NCBI RefSeq assembly: GCF_900112285.1
Contig: NZ_FOKZ01000019.1
Location: forward strand, 26,458-90,457
Length of the DNA stretch: 64,000 bases
DNA from: Polaromonas sp. OV174
Lineage (GTDB): Bacteria; Pseudomonadota; Gammaproteobacteria; Burkholderiales; Burkholderiaceae_C
Direction of reading: 5' to 3'
The translations under genes were made by a program, and so were the position numbers. Below, in pieces: positions 37,725 to 47,202 of this stretch. The notes under the pieces are model-generated. The model ran no database searches. It was not told the origin of the DNA and saw only the letters and a list, made by a program, of their open reading frames with translations. Every line of letters starts with the position of its first letter. The first letter of the stretch is position 1.

Positions 37725-37943
37725 TCAGTAATGTGGCGGCAGCTCGTCGACCGCCCGGCTGAAGCGGCCGGCCTCGGCCTCCGGGGCTTGTTGCCTGAGC
37801 TGGGTGAGCTCGCGAATCAGGCTGTCGAGCTGCTGCTGTTGACGCACGATGACCAGGTTCAGCTGATCCAGCAAGTCCTCATTGAAACTGGCCTTGATTT
37901 CCAGATCGGTCAGGCGTTTTTCAATATCGTTAGAGTGTTCCAT
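37725..37943 (-). CDS. slyX: SlyX family protein
   Basis: A 72-residue coiled-coil protein of the SlyX family, with the typical pattern IEKRLTDLEIKASFNEDLL and then LNLVIVRQQQQLDSLIREL, ending in the diagnostic ELPPHY. The function is unknown; SlyX is widespread in proteobacteria. It is embedded at the end of a much longer minus-strand open frame, the rest of which is antisense to the MFS pump gene. It converges on dgoA with a gap of five bases. Confidence 0.93.
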   Translation of the reverse strand: MEHSNDIEKRLTDLEIKASFNEDLLDQLNLVIVRQQQQLDSLIRELTQLRQQAPEAEAGRFSRAVDELPPHY

Positions 37944-38075
37944 GCGTCTATTGGACACGAATTTTTCAGGCTGCCCAGCCCCCCTCCAACGCTTCTCAAA
38001 GATGGCGCTTATCCCATGTTGGGGTAAACGGCCGCCGGCAACACCCATGCCGGGTTTGTCAAAAAATTCTGCTCC

Positions 38076-39287
38076 ATGAAAAAGAACTTCCTGCACGCCG
38101 CCCTGGTCCTGGGCTTGCTGTCCGCCATAGGCCCTTTCGCCATCGACATGTACCTGCCCGCCCTGCCTTCGATTGGCCAGAGCCTGGGCGCTTCCATGGG
38201 CGCGGTGCAAGCCAGCCTGATGGCTTTTTTCATCTCGCTGGGCATAGGCCAGATCATCTACGGCCCGGTTTCCGACATGGTGGGGCGCAAGGCGCCGCTT
38301 TATTTCGGCCTGCTGCTGTTTGCCGCCGCCAGCATAGGCTGCGCGCTGGCGCCAGACATCCAGACCCTGGTGCTGCTGCGCTTTGTGCAGGGCCTGGGCG
38401 CCTGCGCCGGCATGGTGGTGCCGCGCGCCATCGTGCGCGACCTGCATACCGGCCACGACGCGGCGCGGCTGATGTCGCTGCTGATGCTGGTGTTCAGCGT
38501 ATCGCCGATTCTGGCGCCGCTGGTCGGCAGCGTGCTGATCGAATCCTTCGGCTGGCGCAGCGTGTTCTGGGCCGTCACCATCGCAGCGGCCGTTGGACTG
38601 GTGCTGCTGGCCACCGGCCTGCCCGAAACCCGGCCGCCGGAGCAGCGCGTGCACAGCAGCATGGGCAGCGCCCTGTCAGCCTACGGCGTGCTGCTGCGTG
38701 ATCGCCATTTCATGGGGCTGGTGCTGATAGGCGCTTTCGGGATCTCCAGCTTTTTTGCCTACCTGGCCAATTCATCCTTCATTCTGATAGACCACTACGG
38801 ACTGACGCCACGCCAGTACAGCCTGGCCTTCGCCGCCAACGCGGCCTCCTTCATAGGCGTGTCGCAATTCACCGGCCGGCTGGCCGCGCGCTTTGGCCTG
38901 GTGCCCATCGTGAAGTTCGCCGTCACCGCTTATGCGCTGGTGATGGCGCTGCTGCTGGTGCTCAATCTGCTGGGCGTGGTGCGGCTCGATGTCATGCTGG
39001 TCCTGCTCTTCATAGGCTTTGGCTTTCTGGGTCTGGTCGTGCCTACCACTGCCGTGCTGGCGCTGGAAGAGCATGGCAGCATTGCCGGCACCGCCTCGGC
39101 ATTGATGGGCACGCTGCAGTTCGTGATCGGCGCAGCGGTGATGGCGCTGGTGGGTCTGTTTGTCGATGGCACGGCCCGCCCCATGGTGGCCGGCATCGCC
39201 GGCTGCGCGCTGCTGGCCCTGGCCATGACCCGCGCCACGCTGGGAGGCAGCGAGGCCGGCGCCACCCATCAACACAAATCAGATTAA
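38076..39287 (+). CDS. Bcr/CflA family multidrug efflux MFS transporter
   Basis: A 403-residue inner-membrane transporter with 12 predicted segments. The N-terminal FAIDMYLPALPSIGQSLG near residue 23 and the GQIIYGPVSDMVGRKAPLY loop near 67 are the signature of the Bcr/CflA (DHA1) drug-proton antiporters, and FVQGLGACAGMVVPRAIVRD near 108 continues it. It probably exports drugs or small metabolites. Divergent from slyX, with a 132-base spacer. Confidence 0.92.
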   Translation: MKKNFLHAALVLGLLSAIGPFAIDMYLPALPSIGQSLGASMGAVQASLMAFFISLGIGQIIYGPVSDMVGRKAPLYFGLLLFAAASIGCALAPDIQTLVLLRFVQGLGACAGMVVPRAIVRDLHTGHDAARLMSLLMLVFSVSPILAPLVGSVLIESFGWRSVFWAVTIAAAVGLVLLATGLPETRPPEQRVHSSMGSALSAYGVLLRDRHFMGLVLIGAFGISSFFAYLANSSFILIDHYGLTPRQYSLAFAANAASFIGVSQFTGRLAARFGLVPIVKFAVTAYALVMALLLVLNLLGVVRLDVMLVLLFIGFGFLGLVVPTTAVLALEEHGSIAGTASALMGTLQFVIGAAVMALVGLFVDGTARPMVAGIAGCALLALAMTRATLGGSEAGATHQHKSD

Positions 39288-39405
39288 GGCCAGGCTGGCT
39301 GGGCCACAGCTGGCAACGACACTTTACAAAAGGACAGCGGGGGCTTTGCGCCGCCTACACCCGGCCGGCAGATCATGAAGACTCAGCTACACACAGGAGA
39401 CCTTC

Positions 39406-39807
39406 ATGAAATCGACCACACTTGTTTGCGCCATCACCGTCGCCACCCTGGGCTTTGGCTCCCTGTCTTTCGCACAAGGCTATGAGCAACGCGGCCCCGG
39501 CGGCGGCCAGGCGCAGCACTACGACCAGCGCGCGCCCATGAACCGGCCTGGCTACGGCCCCGGCCCGCGCCACTTCGATCATCGCGATGCGCGCTATGAC
39601 AGGCCCATGGGCGCGCGTGGTCCGCAGTTCTATCGCGGCGGCCACATCCCCATGCAGTACCGCAACCAGCGCTACATGGTGAACAACTGGCGCGGCCATC
39701 ATCTGAGCCCGCCGCCTCGTGGCCAGGCCTGGGTGCAAGTGGGCGCAGACTACGCGCTGATCGCCATCGCCACCGGCGTGATTGCGCAACTGGTACTCAG
39801 CCGTTAA
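39406..39807 (+). CDS. RcnB family periplasmic protein
   Basis: A 133-residue exported protein with a signal peptide ending near LSFAQG (residue 24), a Gly/His/Arg-rich middle, and the RcnB core YRGGHIPMQYRNQRYMV followed by PPRGQAWVQVGADYALI. A hydrophobic end (AIATGVIAQLVL) follows. RcnB in E. coli affects nickel and cobalt efflux; the actual role of the many homologues is open. ACACAGGAG precedes the ATG. Confidence 0.87.
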   Translation: MKSTTLVCAITVATLGFGSLSFAQGYEQRGPGGGQAQHYDQRAPMNRPGYGPGPRHFDHRDARYDRPMGARGPQFYRGGHIPMQYRNQRYMVNNWRGHHLSPPPRGQAWVQVGADYALIAIATGVIAQLVLSR

Positions 39808-39891
39808 TTCAGCCATCAAGCCGGGCTGCTGCCAAAATCAGCCCTGATTGGGCGCTCTGAGTCAAGCGCTAAAAAATATTTTCAAACTTAT

Positions 39892-39919
39892 GGAATAAAG
39901 TCCCGCAAGCCACGCTCTT
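39892..39919 (+). promoter_or_regulatory. Candidate ECF-sigma promoter directly before sigma gene
   Basis: GGAATAA at 39892-39898, then 16 bases, then CTCTT, matching the layout of the candidate promoter at 28233-28260 (GGAATAA-N16-GTCTA). The -10 element ends only six bases before the ATG at 39926, and there is no ribosome site between them, so the mRNA may be leaderless. Confidence 0.5.
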
Positions 39920-39925
39920 ATACGC

Positions 39926-40474
39926 ATGATCCTCACGGCCGAGTCCCGCTACAACCAATGGGTGCGCGAGCACTATCGCTTTCTGCTGCGCAGCGCGTGG
40001 GGATTGACGGGTTCGCGGGCGATTGCCGAGGATGTGGTGCAGGACTGCTTCACCAGTGCCTGGAAATACCGGCGCCAACTGCGCCAGCCGGAACTGGCGC
40101 GGGCCTGGCTCTTCAGAATCATGCGGCGTCACGCGCTGCGGCATGTGGTGCCGGGGACGCAGTCTTTTGGCCATGACGAAGAGAGCGAACTGGCCTGCGA
40201 GAAATCCTCACCCGAGGGCCTGGACGACCAGCTGGACGTGGTCAAGGCCTTGACCCGCATCGCACCGATACACCGTGAGGTGCTGGTGCTGTTTTACTTC
40301 GACGACATGCCGACGGCGCAAATGGCCGAGGCACTGGACATCGCACCGGGCACGGTGTTGTCGCGCCTGGCACGCGCCCGCGAGGCGCTCAAGACGGCCT
40401 TATCAGCACCGGCCCGCAAGCCAGTTGCGCCCACAACCGCCACAGCATCGCTTGCCGTGCTCAGAAAGGTCTGA
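39926..40474 (+). CDS. ECF RNA polymerase sigma factor (second)
   Basis: A 182-residue ECF sigma factor: region 2 in LTGSRAIAEDVVQDCFTSAW and LARAWLFRIMRRHALRH, region 4 in VLVLFYFDDMPTAQMAEALD followed by APGTVLSRLARAREALK. The next gene, one base after the stop, encodes a membrane protein probably serving as its anti-sigma factor, and the two following genes encode a sulfite-dehydrogenase pair, suggesting that this sigma factor controls them. Both a GGAAT-type promoter and the absence of a Shine-Dalgarno sequence are noteworthy. Confidence 0.92.
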   Translation: MILTAESRYNQWVREHYRFLLRSAWGLTGSRAIAEDVVQDCFTSAWKYRRQLRQPELARAWLFRIMRRHALRHVVPGTQSFGHDEESELACEKSSPEGLDDQLDVVKALTRIAPIHREVLVLFYFDDMPTAQMAEALDIAPGTVLSRLARAREALKTALSAPARKPVAPTTATASLAVLRKV

Positions 40475-40475
40475 C

Positions 40476-41054
40476 ATGAAAGATCTACCCGAATTCCAGG
40501 ACAGCGCCTTCGACTTGCGCGTGCGCGCCGAGCTGGCGCTGGCCTTTGACCCCGGCCAGCCACCCGAGCAGCTGTTCAGAAACACCCCGCTGCTGTCGCG
40601 GCGCGGCTTTCAGCGCGGCCTGGCGGCCCTGCTGCTGAGTGGCACCGGTGCCGGCACCGTGCTGGCCATGCGCCCGCCCGAGCTGGTACGCAGCGCGATT
40701 GAACATGAATATTACGAACGCACATTGCGCGGAAATTTCATAGACAGCGAAAAAATTCTCGCCCACCTGGGACTGACACCAAAGCAAGCCATTCCCGGCT
40801 ACCCGCAGCTAATGCGCCCCTGCGACATTGATGGCCGCCTGGCCTATCACCTGACCACCTTTTTTGAAAAGGGCGGCATGGTGACCGTGTTTGCCTTTGA
40901 CCAGCCGGTCACGCTGAAAGATGACAGCGGCTGGTGGAACGATGTCTACTGGCAAGTGCTGACCTCGCGCGACGGTAAGCCGCTGGTGCTGGTGGCACAG
41001 AAGAAAAAGGCCCTGGCCGTGGCGCAAAACACCTTAACCAAGTCGGCCAGCTAG
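40476..41054 (+). CDS. Putative anti-sigma factor / DUF3379-like membrane protein
   Basis: A 192-residue protein with a cytoplasmic N terminus of about 45 residues, one membrane segment (FQRGLAALLLSGTGAGTVL, about 45-64), and a periplasmic part with a conserved-looking core (PCDIDGRLAYHLTTFF, then VTVFAFDQPVTL). The topology, the one-base spacing from the sigma gene, and vague resemblance to DUF3379 suggest an anti-sigma factor. The single free cysteine in the periplasmic part could sense redox change; this is inference. Confidence 0.65.
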   Translation: MKDLPEFQDSAFDLRVRAELALAFDPGQPPEQLFRNTPLLSRRGFQRGLAALLLSGTGAGTVLAMRPPELVRSAIEHEYYERTLRGNFIDSEKILAHLGLTPKQAIPGYPQLMRPCDIDGRLAYHLTTFFEKGGMVTVFAFDQPVTLKDDSGWWNDVYWQVLTSRDGKPLVLVAQKKKALAVAQNTLTKSAS

Positions 41055-41108
41055 GCCGGCGAATCCCTTTTCCCCTGTCCTCAACTCAACCACATGGAGT
41101 CAACCCAG

Positions 41109-42320
41109 ATGAATACGCCCCAATCTTTGCCCCGTCGTCATTTGCTGGCCAGTAGCGCCAGTGCCCTGGCCGCCGTCGGCCTGGCCAGCTGGACGCAAGG
41201 CGCCATGGCGCAGACCGCAGCAGCCGCTGTCAAGCCCCTGCCAGCCTTTGTCGGATGGAAAGACGCATCCAGCATCATCGTGCACAGCAGCACCACCATA
41301 GAAACCAAGCGCGGCGCTTTCGGCACCAGCGTCATCACGCCGGCCGAGCAGCTCTACCTGCGCAACAACCTGCCCACGCCGGATGCCTCCATCGTGGCCG
41401 ATCGCGATGCCTGGGAAATCACGCTGGAAGGCGTGAAGAACCCACGCAAGCTGACGGTGCGCGATCTGAAATCCATGGGCCTGGAAACCGTGGCCATGGT
41501 GCTGCAGTGCTCGGGCAACGGCCGCGGCTTCTTCCCCAGCAAGCCCAGTGGCACGCCCTGGACCGTGGGCGCCGCCGGCTGTGTAGTGTGGAGCGGCGTG
41601 CCGGTGCGCGCGGTTGTTGAAGCCCTGGGCGGCGTGAACGCCGGCATGGGTTACATGACAGGCACAGGCGGCGAGAAGCTGCCCGACGGCCTGGATCCAA
41701 AAAGCATCATCGTCGAGCGCTCGGTGCCGGCCGCGGCCATGGCCGATGCCATGCTGGCCTGGGAAATGAACGGCGCGCCTATCTCGCTGGCCCACGGCGG
41801 CCCGCTGCGCCTCATCGTGCCAGGCTACACCGGCGTCAACAACATCAAGTACATCAAGCAGCTGGCTTTCACGGCGAAAGAGAGCGACGCCAAGATCATG
41901 TCGCACGGCTACCGCATCTCGCCACCCGGTGGCAAGGGCGACCCAAGCCAGCCTTCGGTGCAGGAGATGACCGTCAAGTCATGGATCAACTCCCCTCATC
42001 CGGACAGCGGGCTGCTCAAGGCCGGCCTGGCGCAAATCCACGGCGTGGCATTTGGAGGCATGAATGCGGTCAAGGGGGTTGAGGTGTCTATCGACGGCGG
42101 CAAGACCTGGCAAACCGCTCGCCTGGTCGGCCCCGACCTGGGCAAGTACGCCTGGCGCCAGTTTGTGCTGCAGGCACGCCTGCCCGCCGGCACCTACAGC
42201 CTGGCCAGCCGTGCCACCGATGCAGCCGGCAACGTTCAGCCCGAAAGCCGCGGCGAAAACCAGAGTGGCTACAACAACACCAGCTGGGCCGATCACGCCG
42301 TCAAGGTCACGGTCGCCTAA
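41109..42320 (+). CDS. Sulfite dehydrogenase molybdopterin subunit (SorA-like)
   Basis: A 403-residue periplasmic molybdoenzyme of the sulfite oxidase family. The N terminus is a twin-arginine signal (PRRHLLASSASALAAVGLA), needed to export a folded cofactor enzyme. The molybdenum-ligand cysteine is in VLQCSGNGRG (Cys134). A C-terminal Mo-co dimerisation domain begins near 290 (VQEMTVKSWINSPHP). With the cytochrome gene next to it, this matches the SorAB sulfite:cytochrome c oxidoreductase, which oxidises sulfite to sulfate. TGGAG lies before the ATG. Confidence 0.88.
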   Translation: MNTPQSLPRRHLLASSASALAAVGLASWTQGAMAQTAAAAVKPLPAFVGWKDASSIIVHSSTTIETKRGAFGTSVITPAEQLYLRNNLPTPDASIVADRDAWEITLEGVKNPRKLTVRDLKSMGLETVAMVLQCSGNGRGFFPSKPSGTPWTVGAAGCVVWSGVPVRAVVEALGGVNAGMGYMTGTGGEKLPDGLDPKSIIVERSVPAAAMADAMLAWEMNGAPISLAHGGPLRLIVPGYTGVNNIKYIKQLAFTAKESDAKIMSHGYRISPPGGKGDPSQPSVQEMTVKSWINSPHPDSGLLKAGLAQIHGVAFGGMNAVKGVEVSIDGGKTWQTARLVGPDLGKYAWRQFVLQARLPAGTYSLASRATDAAGNVQPESRGENQSGYNNTSWADHAVKVTVA

Positions 42321-42343
42321 GGCCTGCCGCCATCCATTTATCC

Positions 42344-42712
42344 ATGCCATCCAATATCAGAACCATGAACTCCTTCTCTTCCGCGCGCCTGGCGCGCACC
42401 CTTTCCGCCCCCTTGCTGGCGCTGGCCTGCCTGCCGGCCTTGGCGGCCACCGACCCGGCCCAGATGGAACTGGGAAAAAAGCTCTTCGCCACGTCTGTGC
42501 CGGCCTGCGCCATTTGCCACACGCTCAAGGATGCAGGCGCCGAAGGCGCGGTTGGACCGGTGCTTGACGAGCTCAAGCCAAATTCCGCCCGCGTCAGCAA
42601 GGCCTTGCGCGATGGGATTGGCTCCATGCCGTCCTTCAAGGCAACCTTGTCGGAAGCCCAGATTGCCGCACTAGCCCACTACGTCTCCCGGGCCTCTGGC
42701 GGCGAGAAGTAA
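42344..42712 (+). CDS. Cytochrome c subunit of sulfite dehydrogenase (SorB-like)
   Basis: A 122-residue (or 115 from ATG 42365) secreted monohaem cytochrome c. The signal peptide ends near LPALAAT; the haem site is CAICH near residue 55, and an axial methionine follows in GSMPSFKATLS near 94, typical of class I cytochromes. It is 23 bases after the SorA-like gene and should accept its electrons. Confidence 0.87.
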   Translation: MPSNIRTMNSFSSARLARTLSAPLLALACLPALAATDPAQMELGKKLFATSVPACAICHTLKDAGAEGAVGPVLDELKPNSARVSKALRDGIGSMPSFKATLSEAQIAALAHYVSRASGGEK

Positions 42713-42743
42713 ACCAGGTCACAAGCCATGCCTAAAATCCGGC

Positions 42744-43430
42744 ATGGCTTCTGACATTTCCGACACACCCGACACCTCAAACGCTGCAACAGCAGCCATC
42801 AAAACGCCGGCTGGCTTATTCATCGACGACGCCAGCCAGCCTCGTTGCGCCTGGTGTCGGGCCACGCCGCTTTACCGTCACTACCACGACAACGAGTGGG
42901 GCTTTCCGGTGGCGGACGAGCGCCGCTTATTCGAAAAAATTTGCCTGGAAGGCTTTCAGGCCGGCCTGAGCTGGCTGACCATTTTGAACAAGCGCGAAGG
43001 CTTTCGTCAGGCCTTTGCCAACTTCGACGCCGAGCAGGTGGCGCAGTTTGACGACACCGACATCCAGCGCCTGGTCAACGACGCCGCCATCGTCAGGCAC
43101 CGCGGCAAGATCGTGTCCACCATCAACAATGCCAGGCGCGTGCTCGAATTGCGGCGCGAGTTCGGCTCGCTGGGCGCCTACGTCTGGCGCCTGGAGCCAA
43201 CCGCAGCCAGCCGGCCCGCACGCATAGACATGGAATTCCTGCAAACGGCCAGTACCTCGCCCGCCTCCACGCTGCTGTCCAAGGACCTGAAAAAACGTGG
43301 CTGGTCCTTTGTCGGCCCCACCACCATGTACGCCTTCATGCAGGCCATGGGCCTGGTGAATGACCACCACGAAGGCTGCGCCAGTCGCCAGGCCGCATTG
43401 GCAGCGCGGGCGGCATTCACGCCGCCTTGA
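42744..43430 (+). CDS. tag: DNA-3-methyladenine glycosylase I
   Basis: A 228-residue Tag-type glycosylase, specific for 3-methyladenine in DNA. The zinc ligands and active-site motifs are seen: RCAWCRATPLYRHYHDNEWG near 36 (given in two parts), FEKICLEGFQAGLSW near 62, RHRGKIVSTINNARRVLEL near 115, and near the end GLVNDHHEGCASR with the His and Cys zinc ligands. The N terminus has about 30 extra residues of low complexity compared with E. coli Tag. It is unrelated in fold to the Mpg-type enzyme at the start of the window. Confidence 0.94.
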   Translation: MASDISDTPDTSNAATAAIKTPAGLFIDDASQPRCAWCRATPLYRHYHDNEWGFPVADERRLFEKICLEGFQAGLSWLTILNKREGFRQAFANFDAEQVAQFDDTDIQRLVNDAAIVRHRGKIVSTINNARRVLELRREFGSLGAYVWRLEPTAASRPARIDMEFLQTASTSPASTLLSKDLKKRGWSFVGPTTMYAFMQAMGLVNDHHEGCASRQAALAARAAFTPP

Positions 43431-43561
43431 GGCGGCGTGGCTTGAGAGGCGTGCAAAGGTAGGCCTTCAAGCCATGGTGCAGACAGAGAGCTACATCTGC
43501 CTATCTGCCAAACAGAAGAAGCCTTTTAGGGCGGGCCGCGCCAACCGATCTCTGAGCAGCC

Positions 43562-45250
43562 TTAAAACGTTTCCCAGTCCCCAGCGGCGGCCGGTGCGGC
43601 AATCGCCGGCTTGAGCGTCGGCGGCTGTCGCGGGGCCGCGCCGGGTTTGGCAGACCTGGCCGGCATAGCGCGCCTGGCCTGGGCCACATGGATTGGCTGC
43701 GCCTGCGCACCATCGAGCTTGAACACGCTCACCACCTGGGACAGGCCACTGGCCTGCTCCTGCAGCGATTGCGCGGCCGCCGCAGCCTCTTCCACCAGGG
43801 CGGCGTTTTGCTGCGTCACCTGGTCCATCTGCGTGATGGCTTGATTGATCTGCTCTATGCCCGAGGTCTGCTCCTGGCTGGCTGCGGTGATCTCGGCCAT
43901 GATGTCGGTGACGCGTTTGACGCTGTCCACGATCTCGTCCATGGTCTTGCCGGCCTCAGCCACCTGGCTGGAGCCTTCTTCGACCTTGCTGACCGAGTCA
44001 TCAATCAGGGTCTTGATTTCCTTGGCAGCTGCCGCACTTCTTTGCGCCAGGTTGCGCACTTCGGCGGCGACCACGGCAAAGCCTCTGCCCTGCTCGCCGG
44101 CCCGCGCCGCTTCCACGGCGGCGTTCAGGGCCAGGATGTTGGTCTGGAAGGCGATGCCGTCGATCACACCGATGATGTCGACGATCTTGCGCGAGGACGC
44201 GTTGATGGAGCCCATGGTGTCCACGACCTGGGACACCACGCTGCCGCCCTTGACGGCGACGCTGGAGGCGGACACCGCCAGCTGGTTCGCCTGGCGCGCG
44301 TTGTCGGCGTTTTGTTTGACCGTGGAGGTCAGCTCCTCCATCGAGGCGGCGGTCTCTTCCAGCGAGCTGGCCTGCTCTTCGGTGCGCGAGGATAAATCCT
44401 GGTTGCCGGCGGCGATCTGGCCCGAGGCGGTGGCTATGGTGTCCGTGCCCTGGCGCACTTCGCCCACCAGCTTGGCCAGGCTGTCGTTCATGGCTTTCAG
44501 GGCCTGCATCAGCTGACCGGTTTCGTCCCGAGAGTTCACAACAATCGTGCTGCTCAGGTCGCCGCTGGCCACCGTTTCGGCAAGCTTCAACGCCTGGCTC
44601 AGCGGCTGTGTGATGCTGCGGGTGAGCAGCCAGGCGCATACCACGCCAAACACCGTCGCCAGCAGGCCCAGCACGCCCATCAGCGTGCGGCTGGCCTGCG
44701 CCAGTTCGTCAACATGGCCGGCCATGCCATCGATGCTCTTGCGCTGCAAGTCCACCAGGTCTTGCAAGGCCGACTGGTAGCTGGCGCCTAGAGGCAAGTA
44801 AACCTCGATCAGGCGAGCGGCTTCCTCGCTGTCGCCTGCGGCCTTGGCCTTGTAGATGGCGTCGCGTGCCGCCACATAGGGCTTGCGCTTGTCCTGCATG
44901 GCCTGCATGCCGGCCTTTTCCGCATCGGAAGTCAGCAGCGGCTCCAGCTTCTTCGTGAACGCGCTGGCCTCTAAGGATGAGGCCGCGGAGTCCTTGGCAA
45001 AAAATGCCGCCAGCGACGGATCGCTGCTCTTGGCGACGGCGCTGGTACGTGTGACGCCGACATACACCAGACGGGACCAATCGCTGATCATGCGTTCCTT
45101 GGCCAGCGGCAGTTCCATCATGTCGCGGGTCGCATCGGCCACGGTCTGCAAACGCCAGATGCCGATGCCGGCAATAAAGGCCATCAGCAACAGCATGGCG
45201 AGAAAGCCCAGACCCAAGCGCATCCCGATTTTCAGGTTTTTCAAACTCAT
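43562..45250 (-). CDS. Methyl-accepting chemotaxis protein 1
   Basis: A 562-residue chemoreceptor. Membrane segments at about 12-31 and 190-209 flank a periplasmic four-helix-bundle sensor; then HAMP (about 210-263) and the signalling domain (about 275-520), with the invariant hairpin tip [24 protein letters not shown] (quoted in parts elsewhere). The C terminus ends in DWETF, a CheR/CheB-tethering pentapeptide of the NWETF type, after a Pro/Ala linker. It is the last gene of the array and has its own sigma-28 promoter at 45380-45406. Its ligand is unknown. Confidence 0.94.
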   Translation of the reverse strand: MSLKNLKIGMRLGLGFLAMLLLMAFIAGIGIWRLQTVADATRDMMELPLAKERMISDWSRLVYVGVTRTSAVAKSSDPSLAAFFAKDSAASSLEASAFTKKLEPLLTSDAEKAGMQAMQDKRKPYVAARDAIYKAKAAGDSEEAARLIEVYLPLGASYQSALQDLVDLQRKSIDGMAGHVDELAQASRTLMGVLGLLATVFGVVCAWLLTRSITQPLSQALKLAETVASGDLSSTIVVNSRDETGQLMQALKAMNDSLAKLVGEVRQGTDTIATASGQIAAGNQDLSSRTEEQASSLEETAASMEELTSTVKQNADNARQANQLAVSASSVAVKGGSVVSQVVDTMGSINASSRKIVDIIGVIDGIAFQTNILALNAAVEAARAGEQGRGFAVVAAEVRNLAQRSAAAAKEIKTLIDDSVSKVEEGSSQVAEAGKTMDEIVDSVKRVTDIMAEITAASQEQTSGIEQINQAITQMDQVTQQNAALVEEAAAAAQSLQEQASGLSQVVSVFKLDGAQAQPIHVAQARRAMPARSAKPGAAPRQPPTLKPAIAAPAAAGDWETF

Positions 45251-45379
45251 GACTCTCTTCTTTTAAAAATTTGCCGCATGACAGCGGATTGACACGGCGG
45301 TGCTTGCAGGCGCCCGCCCCCAGGCCATCGCGCACTCCGGACCGGAGAGGCAATGCCGTTGACGAATACCCACCTCTGT

Positions 45380-45406
45380 ATATCGGCAACAGCTGGAGAA
45401 ACTTTA
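45380..45406 (-). promoter_or_regulatory. Sigma-28 (FliA) promoter for chemoreceptor 1
   Basis: On the minus strand TAAAGTTT, 11 bases, GCCGATAT: all eight -35 positions and seven of eight -10 positions of the E. coli FliA consensus TAAAGTTT-N11-GCCGATAA. It lies 130 bases before the start codon of chemoreceptor 1. Confidence 0.88.
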
Positions 45407-45439
45407 GGATCCTCTCAGCTGAGCGCTTCCCGGCCGTCC

Positions 45440-47173
45440 TTAAAACGTTTCCCAATTTCCGACCGCAGCCGGCACGCCGGCCTGTGCCAGTTGCGTGCGC
45501 CTGGGCGCGGCAATCGATGGATTGGCCGCCGGCGGCTGCCGCGGGGCCGCGCCGGGTTTGGCCGCCTTGGCCGGCATAGCGCGTCTGGCCTGGGCCACAT
45601 GGATTGGCTGCGCCTGCGCGCCATCGAGCTTGAACACACTCACTACCTGAGACAGGCCGCTGGCCTGCTCCTGCAGCGATTGCGCGGCCGCCGCGGCCTC
45701 TTCCACCAAGGCCGCGTTTTGCTGCGTCACCTGGTCCATCTGGGTGATGGCCTGGTTGATCTGCTCTATACCCGATGTCTGCTCCTGGCTGGCTGCGGTG
45801 ATCTCGGCCATGATGTCGGTCACGCGTTTGACGCTGTCCACGATCTCGTCCATGGTCTTGCCGGCCTCGGCCACCTGGCTGGAGCCTTCTTCGACCTTGC
45901 TGACCGAGTCATCGATCAGGGTCTTGATTTCCTTGGCCGCGGCAGCGGATCGTTGCGCCAGGTTTCTGACCTCGGCTGCGACCACGGCAAAACCTCTGCC
46001 CTGCTCGCCGGCCCGCGCCGCTTCCACGGCGGCGTTCAGCGCCAGGATGTTGGTCTGAAAGGCAATGCCGTCTATCACCCCGATGATGTCAACAATCTTG
46101 TGCGAAGACGCATTGATCGCACCCATGGTTCCCACAACTTCGGCCACCACGCTGCCGCCGCGCACGGCGACGCTGGAGGCGGAAACAGCCAACTGATTCG
46201 CCTGTCTAGCGTTGTCGGCGTTTTGTTTGACCGTGGAGGTCAGCTCTTCCATGGAGGCGGCGGTTTCTTCCAGCGAGCTGGCCTGCTCTTCGGTGCGGGA
46301 AGAAAGGTCCTGGTTGCCGGCGGCGATCTGGCCGGAGGCGGTGGCTATGGTGTCTGTGCCCTGACGCACTTCGCCCACCAGCTTGGCCAGGCTGGTGTTC
46401 ATGTCTTTCAAGGCCTGCATCAACTGGCCGGTTTCGTCGCGGCTGGTGACTTCGATGTGGCTGCTCAGGTCGCCAGCAGCCACGCGCTGGGCCACCTGCA
46501 CCGCATCCACCAGTGGGCGACTGATAGAACGTGTCAGCCGCCATGCGATGGCAATACCTGTCAGCAGCGAAATGGCGCTAATCAACAGAAGTGTCCACTT
46601 CGAGTTTTGATAGTCAACTTTGGAGACCGCCACACTGTCATCAGACTTCTGCTTGAGCAAGCGCTCGAAAGCCGTCACATGCGCGATGACCTGTTTGAGC
46701 AGCGGCATACAGTCCTGCGTCAAAAGCACGATGGCCTGGTCATTTTTTTGTGAGGTCGCAAGCCCCACTATCTTGTTTGCGATCGGCAGATACCTGGCTT
46801 CAAACGCCATAAGCTGCTCCAGCATCTGGCGTTCTTCAGGGGTAGTGGAGGGCTGCTCCCTCAACAGGCTTGACAGTGTTGCCAAGCCGGTGTCGATGTC
46901 AGCCTGGGATTTTTTGACCAGATCGACCTCGGGCTTTTGTGCCTGAGGGTCGGAAACCAGCGCAAGGTTGCGAGCCGCAATGGCGCGTATCAAAATGGCA
47001 GCCTGAATATTGTTCACCGCCGCCAGCTTGCTTTCACCCACCTCCGTGATGAACGTGATCCGGTCCGCGAGCTTGCTCATCTGCAGCAGGCCAATGCCGG
47101 TGATCGCCATTTGAAGCAGCAGCATGGCAGCAAAGCCCACAGCCAGCCGTTGACCGATTTTCCAGTTTTTCAT
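45440..47173 (-). CDS. Methyl-accepting chemotaxis protein 2
   Basis: A 577-residue chemoreceptor with the same plan as receptor 1 but a different periplasmic bundle (about 30-190, e.g. [19 protein letters not shown]). The signalling domain is nearly identical to those of receptors 1 and 3, and the C terminus ends exactly in NWETF, the classical CheR-binding pentapeptide. It starts 29 bases after cheW on the same strand (AAGGGGAATTGGC before ATG), so it is translated from the cheW transcript. Confidence 0.94.
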   Translation of the reverse strand: MKNWKIGQRLAVGFAAMLLLQMAITGIGLLQMSKLADRITFITEVGESKLAAVNNIQAAILIRAIAARNLALVSDPQAQKPEVDLVKKSQADIDTGLATLSSLLREQPSTTPEERQMLEQLMAFEARYLPIANKIVGLATSQKNDQAIVLLTQDCMPLLKQVIAHVTAFERLLKQKSDDSVAVSKVDYQNSKWTLLLISAISLLTGIAIAWRLTRSISRPLVDAVQVAQRVAAGDLSSHIEVTSRDETGQLMQALKDMNTSLAKLVGEVRQGTDTIATASGQIAAGNQDLSSRTEEQASSLEETAASMEELTSTVKQNADNARQANQLAVSASSVAVRGGSVVAEVVGTMGAINASSHKIVDIIGVIDGIAFQTNILALNAAVEAARAGEQGRGFAVVAAEVRNLAQRSAAAAKEIKTLIDDSVSKVEEGSSQVAEAGKTMDEIVDSVKRVTDIMAEITAASQEQTSGIEQINQAITQMDQVTQQNAALVEEAAAAAQSLQEQASGLSQVVSVFKLDGAQAQPIHVAQARRAMPAKAAKPGAAPRQPPAANPSIAAPRRTQLAQAGVPAAVGNWETF

Positions 47174-47202
47174 GCCAATTCCCCTTGTGAATAGTCAGCG
47201 AA

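Noticed and set aside
37725..38654. 309-codon minus-strand frame
   Set aside because: Only its last 72 codons (SlyX) are real; the rest is antisense to the Bcr/CflA gene with low-complexity His/Gln/Arg sequence.
45353..46753. 466-codon plus-strand frame across chemoreceptor 2
   Set aside because: It mirrors the receptor gene; the same antisense frame appears over receptors 1 and 3 because their DNA is nearly identical, so its conservation is not independent evidence.
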